A stretch of 64,000 bases of DNA from Paenibacillus urinalis (GCF_028747985.1 NZ_CP118108.1:5368001-5432000), one strand, 5' to 3'. Shown: positions 7,968-15,786, counted from the stretch's first letter. Numbers and translations are program-made. The notes: a model not told the origin generated them from the sequence alone.

Positions 7968-9634
7968 TAGAGAAAAATCAAGAGTTGGTACGGAAAGTTG
8001 CCATTTATTCTAGGGTAAGCACGGAAGATCAGGCAGAAAATGGGTATTCAATTGATGCTCAACTTGATACTTTGAGAAAATACTGCGAGTTGTACGGGAG
8101 TGAAGTCGTCGGTGAATATGTAGACCGAGGTGTCAGTGGTAAAAGCATAAAGGGACGATATGAGCTCCAACGGCTGCTGAAAGATGCCGAAGAAGCGAAG
8201 TTTGATGAAGTTATTGTTTGGAAATTCAATCGTATGGCTCGAAAAAATATTGATCTGCTTCATATTGTCGATCTGCTGGAGAAAAACAACATTGCTTTCC
8301 GTTCCTTTTCAGAGAATTTTGACACCGGAACCCCCATGGGCCGCTTTGCTCTTCAAATGATGGGTGCGGTAGGCGAATTGGAACGGAATACAATTGTTGA
8401 TAATGTGAAAATGGGCCATCGCCAACGCGCAAAAACCGGACGTCATAATGGTAAGGTGCCCCTCGGCTATAAGGTCATTGAAGGAAAAGGCGATTCAAGG
8501 GAGAATAAATCGGTGGTTGTTGTGGTTGAGGAAGAAGCAGCCATCGTTCGCTATATTTTTGAGCAGTATGCCTCCGGACATGGCCTCAAAACCATTGCCA
8601 ATCAACTGAACCACCGAGGCCACAGAACCAAAACCGGCAAGCCTTTCTCCACTACAGCAATCAGAGATCTTTTGGACAACCCAATGTTTATAGGCAAAAT
8701 CCGTTACAATCGCTACGAAAACTGGGCAGAGAGAAGGCGTAAGGGTATAAGCAATGAGCCTATACTCGTTGATGGCAATCATCCTCCGATTATCACCGAG
8801 GAATTGTGGGATAAGGTAAAACTCCTGAGAAAAAAGAAGGGGTCATTGCCCAAGAAACGCTTTGAAGGAGAATATTTGCTTACCGGACTCATACGCTGTC
8901 CCGAATGCGGCGCAGCAATGACCGCCAGCCGCACGATCAATCGGTCAAAGGACGGCACAAAAATTACCCGAATGTATTATTCCTGCGGTCGGTTCCGTAG
9001 TCAAGGCAGTTCGGTCTGTCACGCCAACAGCATCCGTAAACATGAGGCAGAACAGGCCGTGACCTCTCGGATTCGCGAAGCGGCGGTAAATCCAAAGGTT
9101 CTGCAAAGAGTCGTTAAAAGAGTCAATGAACACCGATCTGGACGAGCCAAGCCGCTCCGCGATGAACTGGTTGCCATTCAGACCCGCATCTCCAAGCTGG
9201 AAGAAAAGAAACGAAAATACCTTGAACTATATGAAATGAACGACATAGACCGGAACTTGTTTTCAGAACGTTTGATCCTTTTAAACAAAGAACTCGATAT
9301 CGAGCTTGCTCGCAGGTCAAAGCTGGAAGTGGAACTGCAAGACGATCAGGCAGATCCTGTACCCTACGAACTTGTACGTTCCCTTATGACGAATTTCGAT
9401 GCCCTGCTTCAAAATTCACCATTTCAACAACGAAAGACCCTACTGCATCTCGTCGTTAAGAAGATCACGCTGGATAGTAAGCGCCGTGTAGAACATGTCG
9501 AGCTCATGTTTAATGAAGATACCGAAAAGCATTTTTTAAGTGTAGCCCCTTCCGCTGGCAACATGGCAGAAGGGGCCTTTCCTTTGTCTGGAAAGGCCCC
9601 ACGGCTTAAGCAATTGATTTCTATTGTAATCTAA
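7964..9634 (+). CDS. Large serine recombinase 2 (CcrA/CcrB-like)
   Basis: A 556-residue recombinase, paralogous to the preceding one. Catalytic Ser19 lies in YSRVST, with VWKFNRMARK in the resolvase domain, a recombinase domain, a zinc ribbon (CPEC, YSCGRF, SVCHAN) and a C-terminal coiled coil (about 395-455). The ATG overlaps the upstream stop (ATGA), with GGTGA just upstream. The last ~40 codons run through a GC-rich inverted repeat (9572-9600), so the extreme C-terminus is partly encoded by a hairpin and looks appended. The gene abuts the convergent small gene on the minus strand with no gap. Two co-transcribed serine recombinases would act together in integration or excision, as CcrA/CcrB do. 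Confidence 0.92.
   Translation: MIEKNQELVRKVAIYSRVSTEDQAENGYSIDAQLDTLRKYCELYGSEVVGEYVDRGVSGKSIKGRYELQRLLKDAEEAKFDEVIVWKFNRMARKNIDLLHIVDLLEKNNIAFRSFSENFDTGTPMGRFALQMMGAVGELERNTIVDNVKMGHRQRAKTGRHNGKVPLGYKVIEGKGDSRENKSVVVVVEEEAAIVRYIFEQYASGHGLKTIANQLNHRGHRTKTGKPFSTTAIRDLLDNPMFIGKIRYNRYENWAERRRKGISNEPILVDGNHPPIITEELWDKVKLLRKKKGSLPKKRFEGEYLLTGLIRCPECGAAMTASRTINRSKDGTKITRMYYSCGRFRSQGSSVCHANSIRKHEAEQAVTSRIREAAVNPKVLQRVVKRVNEHRSGRAKPLRDELVAIQTRISKLEEKKRKYLELYEMNDIDRNLFSERLILLNKELDIELARRSKLEVELQDDQADPVPYELVRSLMTNFDALLQNSPFQQRKTLLHLVVKKITLDSKRRVEHVELMFNEDTEKHFLSVAPSAGNMAEGAFPLSGKAPRLKQLISIVI
9572..9600. repeat. GC-rich hairpin at the 3' end of recombinase 2
   Basis: A perfect 11-bp stem (9572-9582 with 9590-9600) has loop TTTGTCT. 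No T run follows, so it is not a classic terminator. A second hairpin with nearly the same loop (TTTGTAT) and the same loop-proximal bases (TTTCC...GGAAA) occurs at 11026-11052. Both are preceded by GGCA and a few A-rich bases, so they look like copies of one element. Confidence 0.7.
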
Positions 9635-9928
9635 TTACTCGTACTCTACCAAACCTTTAGCCTCCATAAAGGCATCTTCCCCGCCTAGAACTCCACCGAC
9701 AATATCTTTAGAAACCTTCAACTTTTCTGCAATATATGCTTCCATTTCGTCCGTATCAATAATAATAGGCTCCGGATGTTCCGATTCATTTTCGGGTGGT
9801 CCATCCATAACCAGTCCCTTACTCCGTAAAAAATCCAATTCACAATCCAATATTACTTCGACGAGTTCCTCTGAATGACCTGTTTCTTGCATGATAAAAT
9901 TAATGAGCTCTTGCATGTCCAGTTTCAT
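9635..9928 (-). CDS. Small acidic protein with internal duplication
   Basis: A 97-residue acidic protein made of two similar ~45-residue halves. The C-terminal parts DFLRSKGLV (first) and AFMEAKGLV (second) align, each preceded by a helix with (E/D)-(L/I)-V-x-x-(V/G). It has no Cys, signal peptide or membrane segment. The start is supported by AAGGGGA 8 bases upstream of the ATG. It converges on recombinase 2, the two stop codons being adjacent. I recognise no family. It is divergently arranged with the HTH/nuclease pair across a 220-base spacer, so it may share regulation with that module. Confidence 0.65.
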   Translation of the reverse strand: MKLDMQELINFIMQETGHSEELVEVILDCELDFLRSKGLVMDGPPENESEHPEPIIIDTDEMEAYIAEKLKVSKDIVGGVLGGEDAFMEAKGLVEYE

Positions 9929-10148
9929 AGAAGCGTCCCCTTTATTTAATTTGGCAGGCCTATCGTATACAAATCATTCTCGTTATGCAAGGATTTTGTT
10001 GGCAAAGCGCTTTCCCTCTAGATCCAGGTCCTAAACTCTATTCATATAATATTTGAACTTTTCACCATCTAATCTACTAACTAGCAGGATTTCCGCTGAA
10101 ATCAACAGAAGCAATAGTAAACTGATATTCAGAAGGGACGGATTGTTC

Positions 10149-10376
10149 ATGACAGTAACTGAGCTTGGAAAAATTCTTAGGGATATGTATCGAAGTGCGC
10201 CTCACGGGAATCAAGTCGCTATGATACATCTGTTCGGTATTAAATATGCTGATGTTATTCTCAAAAACGGGTTTGGCGTGAAAGAGATTGTGGTTGCTTC
10301 TGGAATACGTCAATCATATACAACGGAAGTAAGCAAGGGAGTAAAACTCTCCGAATATGTGATCACAAGAGAATAA
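10149..10376 (+). CDS. Small HTH-like protein
   Basis: A 75-residue protein. The ATG at 10149 is preferred to the longer frame from 10053 because AAGGGACGG lies about 9 bases upstream and the extension reads like non-coding sequence. A helix-turn-helix can be seen in the middle and C-terminal part (KYADVILKNGFGVKEIVVAS followed by a short turn and a recognition-like helix). It resembles small HTH proteins linked to restriction-type genes, though I cannot name the family with confidence. It precedes the nuclease-like gene by 73 bases on the same strand and may regulate it or form a complex with it. Confidence 0.6.
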   Translation: MTVTELGKILRDMYRSAPHGNQVAMIHLFGIKYADVILKNGFGVKEIVVASGIRQSYTTEVSKGVKLSEYVITRE

Positions 10377-10449
10377 GCCCTTTAAGCGGGCCATTTGGTC
10401 GTCTAAGTAATAATATATTAACACTTTATATTTGGAGGACTGATCGCTC

Positions 10450-10911
10450 ATGCCAAATACAAACTGGGGAGCACTTAATTCATTGCAATTAGGTCGTTAT
10501 GCTGAGTACTTTGCCAAGATGGAATTTGCATCTTATGGTCTCGAAGTATTTTCATCCGAAGTAGATGATAGAGGTATTGATTTTATTGTTAAGGATAAAA
10601 CAGGCAGATTCATAGAGATTCAGGTAAAATCTCTTCGAGGAACGGGATATGTTTTTGCTCAAAAGAGTAAGTTTAATATTCAAAATAGTAATTTGTATTT
10701 AGCTCTTGTTATTTTCATGGATGGCCAAATGCCCGACTTTTTCTTGTTGCCCGCTGAAGTTTGGAAAGCACCAAATGAAGTTTTTGTTGATCGAAACTAT
10801 GACAAGCCTGGACAAAAAAGCAAACCGGAATACGGAATTAACATCTCAAACAGGAACTACGACATTTTGGAGATTTTTAAATTTGAAGAATCCATTAAAG
10901 ACTTTTGCTAG
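10450..10911 (+). CDS. PD-(D/E)XK nuclease-like protein (DUF4365-like)
   Basis: A 153-residue protein with the layout of a PD-(D/E)XK nuclease core. An N-terminal helix carries the conserved GRYAEYFAKMEF segment. It is followed by DDRGIDFIV (the metal-binding Asp) and IEIQVKS (the E-x-Q/K half). Downstream strands include PDFFLLPAEVW. This is close to the DUF4365/Mrr-like group of restriction-related endonucleases. No methyltransferase is nearby, so it is not an ordinary type II restriction system. With the preceding HTH gene it may form a small defence or addiction unit carried by the element. The nuclease fold is well supported by motif; the biological role is inference. Confidence 0.65.
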   Translation: MPNTNWGALNSLQLGRYAEYFAKMEFASYGLEVFSSEVDDRGIDFIVKDKTGRFIEIQVKSLRGTGYVFAQKSKFNIQNSNLYLALVIFMDGQMPDFFLLPAEVWKAPNEVFVDRNYDKPGQKSKPEYGINISNRNYDILEIFKFEESIKDFC

Positions 10912-11109
10912 TTCCGACAGAAGCGAAAGCTGTGAGCAACACCGAGGACTCCGCCTAAAGAGCCGCGTTCTTGGTCGTTACAGCCTGCATGAGTAGGAAT
11001 AGACAAGCTAGACGGCACGGCGAAAGGGGGTTTCCTTTGTATGGAAACCCCCTCTGCCAAGGGACAATAGCTAACTATTATAACTTCCAATGATCTCTTA
11101 ATTCTACCA
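10912..11109. other. GC-rich non-coding, probably structured segment with hairpin
   Basis: This ~200-base segment has no plausible gene and is noticeably more GC-rich than its AT-rich neighbours up to about 11,060. It contains several short self-complementary runs and ends in a perfect 10-bp hairpin (11026-11035 with 11043-11052, loop TTTGTAT). Outer bases GGCA/TGCC can extend the stem. It may be a structured RNA, a recombination site or the end of an older mobile element. I recognise no RNA family. Confidence 0.4.
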
Positions 11110-11319
11110 CTAATTTCTATTCGTATTTCTACTATACCAATTTCTTCGCTTCTCGACCTTATATTGTACTGTACTTACCGGTCTTCCCATTGAAGCAGCA
11201 AAATCCGGACCACGTTCAGCAAGCTCTTGTTGGGAACTCAAACTATCAGCGAATATGTTTACTTTTTCATTTTCCTCTTGGGTCCAGCGTTTACGGTAAT
11301 ATTCGGGTAAATTGCTCAC
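11110..11319 (-). CDS. Small SANT/Myb-like putative DNA-binding protein
   Basis: A 69-residue protein with a Trp-led helical pattern, RWTQEENEKVN, then two further helices and SMGRPVSTVQYKVEKRRNW, like small SANT/Myb-type or HTH DNA-binding proteins. The start is GTG 11319: AAAGGA is 8 bases upstream of it, whereas the ATG at 11328 is only one base from that Shine-Dalgarno. The gene is the second of two minus-strand genes next to rlmH, 47 bases downstream of the other. The family assignment is tentative; the basic C-terminus fits nucleic-acid binding. Confidence 0.5.
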   Translation of the reverse strand: MSNLPEYYRKRWTQEENEKVNIFADSLSSQQELAERGPDFAASMGRPVSTVQYKVEKRRNWYSRNTNRN

Positions 11320-11366
11320 TGAAATCATCCTTTCTTAACTATAATACTTCTGAATATTTTTGATCC

Positions 11367-11825
11367 TCACAAGTCCAGAATGCCAGCTTCCTCTACTGTT
11401 AGGCCTCGATATATTCCGCAACCTTCAGTGTGGTTCCAAGCAATCTGTAAGAAGGGGAAACCGTCTTTTGTTCCACCAGAGAGCTTTTGCCATCTGCCGG
11501 GTCGAAAAACACCAGGAAGTGCCCCTTGGGGTGCCAAGAACGGCATTTCACGCTTCAGGACATGCGCCGAAACCTCACCAGGGTGTTCCTTCATCCATTT
11601 AAGAACTTTATGTTGATTTGGTGAAGCTTCACTAGCAAATTGCTTGAGAATTTCAATGTTACCAAGCTTTGCATTTGCTCTGTTTACACTTCCTTCAATT
11701 CCACCCTCGCCGTTTTGCGAATCACTGCGTTCATTTCGAAGCTGTTTAAGCCTCAAATCCAGTAACTGCCTGAGATTCTCCACTTCCCTTTCGTTGTCTA
11801 GATCCACTTGAAATGTCGTTTGCAT
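11367..11825 (-). CDS. Hypothetical protein next to rlmH
   Basis: A 152-residue protein. The frame can be read upstream to a TTG at 11891, but that TTG is the -35 hexamer of a promoter (TTGACA). The ATG at 11825 with GGGGGT about 7 bases upstream is the better start. Residues 1-40 contain charged heptad-like helices (EREVENLRQLLDLRLKQLRN); the C-terminal half is Gly/Pro/Trp-rich. I recognise no family. It is the first gene left of rlmH and so sits at the presumed integration boundary of the element. Confidence 0.55.
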   Translation of the reverse strand: MQTTFQVDLDNEREVENLRQLLDLRLKQLRNERSDSQNGEGGIEGSVNRANAKLGNIEILKQFASEASPNQHKVLKWMKEHPGEVSAHVLKREMPFLAPQGALPGVFRPGRWQKLSGGTKDGFPFLQIAWNHTEGCGIYRGLTVEEAGILDL

Positions 11826-11862
11826 GCCCTTACCCCCGGATTCAAAATGTCCTTCTAGTGTA

Positions 11863-11891
11863 ATAGTAATTGATTTGAATGTTCCTGTCAA
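11863..11891 (-). promoter_or_regulatory. Sigma-A-type promoter for the minus-strand gene beside rlmH
   Basis: Minus-strand TTGACA (11891-11886), a 17-base spacer and TACTAT (11868-11863), 38 bases before the chosen ATG at 11825. The match to the vegetative consensus is strong. Confidence 0.75.
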
Positions 11892-11995
11892 TTTAAAACT
11901 TTCAAATTAGTATATTTTGAACATCTGGAACATTTAGAATAGTGATTTACAACCCACGATATGATCTGCTCAGCAAGTGAAGATATGAAATTTCG

Positions 11996-12015
11996 CCCTA
12001 CTTGTGATACGGTTC
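11996..12015. other. Candidate attachment site at the 3' end of rlmH
   Basis: The last codons of rlmH (Gly-Glu-Pro-Tyr-His-Lys-stop; TATCACAAGTAG on the gene strand) correspond to the place where SCC cassettes insert in staphylococcal rlmH (orfX). Here the accessory DNA with paired serine recombinases begins immediately after this stop. No second copy of the sequence is in the window, so the other end would lie to the left of base 1. The site is inferred by analogy. Confidence 0.4.
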
Positions 12016-12477
12016 ACCCCGATTAATCTTCACCGCCCGATAAATCTGCTCCACTAGCACAAGCCGCATCAACTGATGGGGCAGAGTCATGCGCCCGAAG
12101 CTCAGCTTCTGCTGCGCACGCTTCAGCACCGCATCGGACAGACCATGGCTCCCGCCAATCACAAATACAATGTGGCTTGTCCCGTACGTTCCGAGCTTGT
12201 CCATCTCGGCTGCGAGATCCTCTGAGCTCCATAGCTGGCCCCCGATCGCAAGTGCAATCACATGTGCTTCACTCTTCACATGCGCCAGAATACGCTCACC
12301 TTCACGTTCTTTGACGCCCCGTACTTCGGCATCACTCATATTGTCCGGCGCTTTCTCGCCAGGCACCTCAATGACTTGAAATTTTACATAAGGCCCTAAC
12401 CGCTTCGCATACTCCTGAATGCCCTGCACTAAGTACTTCTCTTTTAATTTTCCTACGCCGATAATCTGAATCAACAT
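11998..12477 (-). CDS. rlmH: 23S rRNA (pseudouridine1915-N3)-methyltransferase
   Basis: A 159-residue SPOUT-class enzyme that methylates pseudouridine 1915 of 23S rRNA in helix 69, using S-adenosylmethionine. Visible family features are the N-terminal [13 protein letters not shown], the cofactor-binding knot [10 protein letters not shown], and the C-terminal [17 protein letters not shown]...GEPYHK, the characteristic RlmH ending. Length is typical (about 159). It is transcribed away from the chromosomal core and is the last conserved gene before the accessory DNA. In Bacillus it normally lies next to the CxxH/CxxC gene and htrA; here 9.8 kb of sigma, kinase and glycosidase genes separate them. 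Confidence 0.97.
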   Translation of the reverse strand: MLIQIIGVGKLKEKYLVQGIQEYAKRLGPYVKFQVIEVPGEKAPDNMSDAEVRGVKEREGERILAHVKSEAHVIALAIGGQLWSSEDLAAEMDKLGTYGTSHIVFVIGGSHGLSDAVLKRAQQKLSFGRMTLPHQLMRLVLVEQIYRAVKINRGEPYHK

Positions 12478-12702
12478 GCTGTACTGCCTCCTGCTTGTAT
12501 CTAAACTTTTATTTATTTTAAAATTGTTAACTTACGTCACTATATTACTTACATTCTCCTTACTGGAGTGTACCATACCCTGCCTTCATCTAAATATAAT
12601 TTTACAGCTCGTCACAAATCATCCTGATTAGTTGTTATATAGCATATATAAACGTGACGAAAGGAGTCGATCTATCTGAATACCGGTCACTCACCCAATC
12701 CA
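12478..12702. promoter_or_regulatory. Divergent promoter region of rlmH and the ECF sigma gene
   Basis: A 225-base AT-rich spacer between divergent genes. An AAGGAG Shine-Dalgarno lies at 12661-12666. I could not place promoter hexamers or an ECF-type AAC/CGT promoter with confidence. Confidence 0.4.
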
Positions 12703-13269
12703 ATGTCTAACCATATTGAGCAGATTGTCCAAGAGATTCAGCAAGGTGACATAGAGCAATTTCGCACGGTGATTCAGCAATTTCAAAGGCAGATCTATGT
12801 GTACTGTAAATGTCTTCTTAACGATAAAGATCAGGCTGAGGATGCCGTCCAGGAAATCTTTATCAAGAGCTATCAAGACATGAACAGCTATTCCCCGACG
12901 GTATCGTTTCAAGCCTGGCTCTACAAGATTGCATATAACCACTGCTTGAATCTCAACAAGAAAAAAGCCCGTGACCGTAAGTTCTTCCATACCTTAAAAG
13001 AGCTGTATCGCCCATCACTACAACATCATATTGACTCTTCATCTGAACTCCAAGATCTGCTCAATCCATTAACTATGGAGGAGAAGCACATCCTGCTGCT
13101 AAGAGCTGTTGAAGAATACACGTACGATGAAATAGCTGAGGTCATGGACTTAAAGCCTGCCACCATCCGCAAAAAGTACGAAAGGTTACGCAAGAAGCTC
13201 AAAAACGAGCATCATGCTCAAGAAGGGGGTTATATCCATGAGTCCGCATTCCATAAATCAAGAGGATGA
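12703..13269 (+). CDS. ECF-type RNA polymerase sigma factor
   Basis: A 188-residue ECF sigma factor. The sigma-2 region contains the DAEDAVQEIFIKSYQ-type core helix (seen as KDQAEDAVQEIFIKSY), followed by FQAWLYKIAYNHCLN. The sigma-4 region shows LRAVEEYTYDEIAEVMDLKPATIRKKYERLRKKL with its helix-turn-helix. The ATG at 12703 lacks a nearby Shine-Dalgarno. AAGGAG at 12661-12666 would suit an in-frame CTG at 12676 (9 extra residues), so a non-ATG start is possible. It overlaps the membrane anti-sigma gene by 32 bases, indicating translational coupling and control by sequestration. The inducing signal is unknown. Confidence 0.92.
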   Translation: MSNHIEQIVQEIQQGDIEQFRTVIQQFQRQIYVYCKCLLNDKDQAEDAVQEIFIKSYQDMNSYSPTVSFQAWLYKIAYNHCLNLNKKKARDRKFFHTLKELYRPSLQHHIDSSSELQDLLNPLTMEEKHILLLRAVEEYTYDEIAEVMDLKPATIRKKYERLRKKLKNEHHAQEGGYIHESAFHKSRG

Positions 13270-14374
13270 AATAAAACGTATCTCTGCGCAAGTTAGGGGG
13301 TTAAGCTTACATAAGGATTTTACGGAGCCCATCATGTCCGAGCTGTATATCCAGCAGCAGAAGCGACATCCAGTTAAGCACAACCACCTTAGCCGTATAA
13401 AAAACCGTCACAAAACTTGGCTGCTTACCTCGCTTTCCACTGCTGCGGGGGTCATTCTAGTAGCAAGTCTATTCACATCCTCAAGCATGGCTGCTTCTCT
13501 ACAGCAGATCCCTGTACTGCAGAGTATCTTTCGACTAGCAGGAGATCTCGGGCTCTACCGCGCAGCCAATGAGAACCTCTCCGATCATCCCAATGCAGTT
13601 GCATCCACGGATGATATTACGGTTACCGTACCCGAGGTTGTATATGACGGGAACCGAGTATCGTTAAGCCTGATAAGAGCAGCTGGTAGTTCAGCTTCGA
13701 TGTCACTTCGAGATCAGATATCAGATATTGATATTTGGGTAGATGATGTAAATGTCCAAGCCTCAGAGAGCGGAAATCATATTCCTATCTTTTCTTTTCC
13801 TGGAGCAGACGATAACTCAGCCATCATTGAATTTGTCGATCTAAGTAATCAAGGCGGAGAGTCCTTCCCCGATCAATTTGAAATAACACTGCGCTTATCC
13901 ATGAACGGCTTCAAAGATCCATTATCCTTGTCGGTGCCTGTGACGATGACTAGTGGCGATCATATAGAGATTGAACCTAGTATTTCGAAGGATGATGGAA
14001 ACCTTACCTTCAGTCTCAAGAAAATCGAGCTTACGCCAATTACAACGAACTTTACAACAGCGATCTCATTCCCAGAGGGGGTGGCCTATGACGAGAGAAC
14101 GAACGGCATAGCCTTTGATGTATTAGACGAGGAGGGTAATAAGCTCCAGATCCTTACAGGGAATGGGTACAACGAGGCTGGAAGTAACACATTTATATCT
14201 GAAATGAGATACCACCCGTTTTCTGAAATTCCAGAGAGAATTATTCTGCGACCCTATAAGTATGTATATAGCGATTCAACAAAAACTACCTTTGCTAAGG
14301 ACGAGGAAGGAAATATCCTCCTGGAGTATTTGCCTCAGCTCGATATTGAAATCTCACTTAAAGATTACCTATAG
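13238..14374 (+). CDS. Membrane anti-sigma factor (DUF4179-like)
   Basis: A 378-residue protein. ATG 13238 with AAGGGGG upstream is preferred to the longer frame from 13214. A cytoplasmic N-terminus of about 65 residues is followed by one membrane segment (WLLTSLSTAAGVILVASLF) and a ~290-residue extracytoplasmic domain rich in beta strands. The pattern (short inner domain, single span, beta-rich outer domain, overlap with an ECF sigma gene) matches DUF4179/DUF5643 anti-sigma proteins. The inner part would bind the sigma factor. No zinc-binding HxxxCxxC anti-sigma motif is seen. A terminator-like hairpin follows at 14384-14413. Confidence 0.85.
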   Translation: MSPHSINQEDEIKRISAQVRGLSLHKDFTEPIMSELYIQQQKRHPVKHNHLSRIKNRHKTWLLTSLSTAAGVILVASLFTSSSMAASLQQIPVLQSIFRLAGDLGLYRAANENLSDHPNAVASTDDITVTVPEVVYDGNRVSLSLIRAAGSSASMSLRDQISDIDIWVDDVNVQASESGNHIPIFSFPGADDNSAIIEFVDLSNQGGESFPDQFEITLRLSMNGFKDPLSLSVPVTMTSGDHIEIEPSISKDDGNLTFSLKKIELTPITTNFTTAISFPEGVAYDERTNGIAFDVLDEEGNKLQILTGNGYNEAGSNTFISEMRYHPFSEIPERIILRPYKYVYSDSTKTTFAKDEEGNILLEYLPQLDIEISLKDYL

Positions 14375-14383
14375 TACGTCGAA

Positions 14384-14413
14384 AAAGAGCGTATGATACA
14401 GCTTACGCTCTTT
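14384..14413 (-). terminator. Terminator at the end of the histidine kinase gene
   Basis: A 10-bp perfect stem (14384-14393 with 14404-14413) with a 10-base loop. On the minus strand it is followed by TTTTT, so it mainly ends the kinase transcript, overlapping that gene's last bases. It also lies just after the anti-sigma stop and may work in both directions. Confidence 0.75.
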
Positions 14414-15665
14414 CCTCATCGGGGGCCGAAGCCGGAATAATCAGCCGGAAGACGGTGCCCTGTCCTTTTTTACTATCCACTTCAATTCTGCCCTTCAGCT
14501 TGTTAATCGTGCTGTAGACCATGAGCATCCCAAGGCCCGTCCCCTCCTGCTTCGTGGAGTAATACGGCTTGCCCAGTCTGGACAACTCCTCTTTATCCAT
14601 GCCTACCCCTGTATCCTCGATACGAATAACAATGCTTCCTTTATGCTCCGAGATGTGAATGATCAGCTTGCCGCCGCCCTTTTCTTTCATCGACTCAATC
14701 GCATTTTTATATAAATTAATCAGACATTGCTGCATCTGGTGCTGGTCGTAGTTTGTACTGAGTGAATTGTCAAAATGGGTCTCTACTTCGACATCATATA
14801 TCATCGCATACGGTAAAATAATATTCGTTGTATATTCCAGATCTTCGCTTAAGTCCGCGTACACCATGTTCTGTGACTGCGGCTTGGCGAAGGACAGGTA
14901 GTCGCTCACAATTTTCTCGGCTCGTTTCAGCTCTTCAAGCGACAGCTTAATATATCCCCGTTCCTTCTCTGTCATCGTCTCCGATTTACTAAGCAGCTGC
15001 AAGAAACCACTCGTGACGGTCAGCGGATTCCGGATTTCATGAGATACACTGGCTGCAAGCTCACTGACGACGTTCAATCGTTCAGACTGCAGCACGCGAT
15101 CCCGATAATGGACATTGGCTATCATTTTTTCAATCAGAAGCATCGTAATTACCATGAAGACGGTATATGTCGTCAGCGCATGTCCAGCCAGGATCCAGAA
15201 GGTATGATCCACTTGCTCAATCACAATGATTAAGGTGATCAAGTACCAGATCATCGTCACCAAAGCCGCTGCCGCCGCACCTGCAATGCGTCTTTTAGGC
15301 GTCAATCCCAGAAATCTTCTGCTATACATGGGAGTCGCTATAAATATACTGGTTGCAAATAGAACGGCCGGTAAGACTCCTTCTCCACCAACATACAATC
15401 TGCACACGATGAGCGCCACATATAGCGGGAAGCTGCAGCGATATCCTCCAAACAAAGCAACGAGTAGAAAAGGAATATACCTCAGATCAAATGTATACCC
15501 ATACTCCAATCTGAAAGGCATCAGCATACACAGACACATCGCCGCAGCGGATAATAAGACCATCACTTTTTTATTGTAAGCGAGCGGTTTATTTTCAAAG
15601 AAGATCAGGAAAATAACGACCGGAAAAAGCAAAATCAAAAAGTTTAACAACAGCGTTTCGAGCAA
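14403..15665 (-). CDS. Membrane sensor histidine kinase (KinB-like)
   Basis: A 420-residue kinase. About six N-terminal membrane segments (residues 1-175) resemble the 5TM-LYT/KinB sensor type. HisKA follows, with the phospho-acceptor His in ASVSHEIRNPLT (about residue 208). The HATPase domain has an N box (INLYKNAIESM), a G1 box (IEDTGVGMDKEEL) and a G2 box (GTGLGMLMV). Orphan kinases of this architecture in spore formers usually feed the Spo0F/Spo0A phosphorelay. No response regulator is adjacent, which fits that role. The start has GGAAG nearby on the minus strand. The partner and signal are inferred. Confidence 0.88.
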   Translation of the reverse strand: MLETLLLNFLILLFPVVIFLIFFENKPLAYNKKVMVLLSAAAMCLCMLMPFRLEYGYTFDLRYIPFLLVALFGGYRCSFPLYVALIVCRLYVGGEGVLPAVLFATSIFIATPMYSRRFLGLTPKRRIAGAAAAALVTMIWYLITLIIVIEQVDHTFWILAGHALTTYTVFMVITMLLIEKMIANVHYRDRVLQSERLNVVSELAASVSHEIRNPLTVTSGFLQLLSKSETMTEKERGYIKLSLEELKRAEKIVSDYLSFAKPQSQNMVYADLSEDLEYTTNIILPYAMIYDVEVETHFDNSLSTNYDQHQMQQCLINLYKNAIESMKEKGGGKLIIHISEHKGSIVIRIEDTGVGMDKEELSRLGKPYYSTKQEGTGLGMLMVYSTINKLKGRIEVDSKKGQGTVFRLIIPASAPDEERA

Positions 15666-15786
15666 AGGGGCTACTTCCTTTCATCGGTATAGCATGTCTA
15701 TGTTATATTTGAATATATTACTCCAATTACTCCTTCCAAGTAAATTAAACTCATTATTTAAATATTAGGGAAATTATACAAAAATA

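Noticed and set aside
10002..10011. AAAGCGCTTT as a catabolite-responsive element
   Set aside because: Core palindrome only; the flanking TG and CA positions of the cre consensus are absent.
10706..10996. 96-codon plus-strand frame overlapping the nuclease-like gene
   Set aside because: Different frame of a better supported gene, no Shine-Dalgarno.
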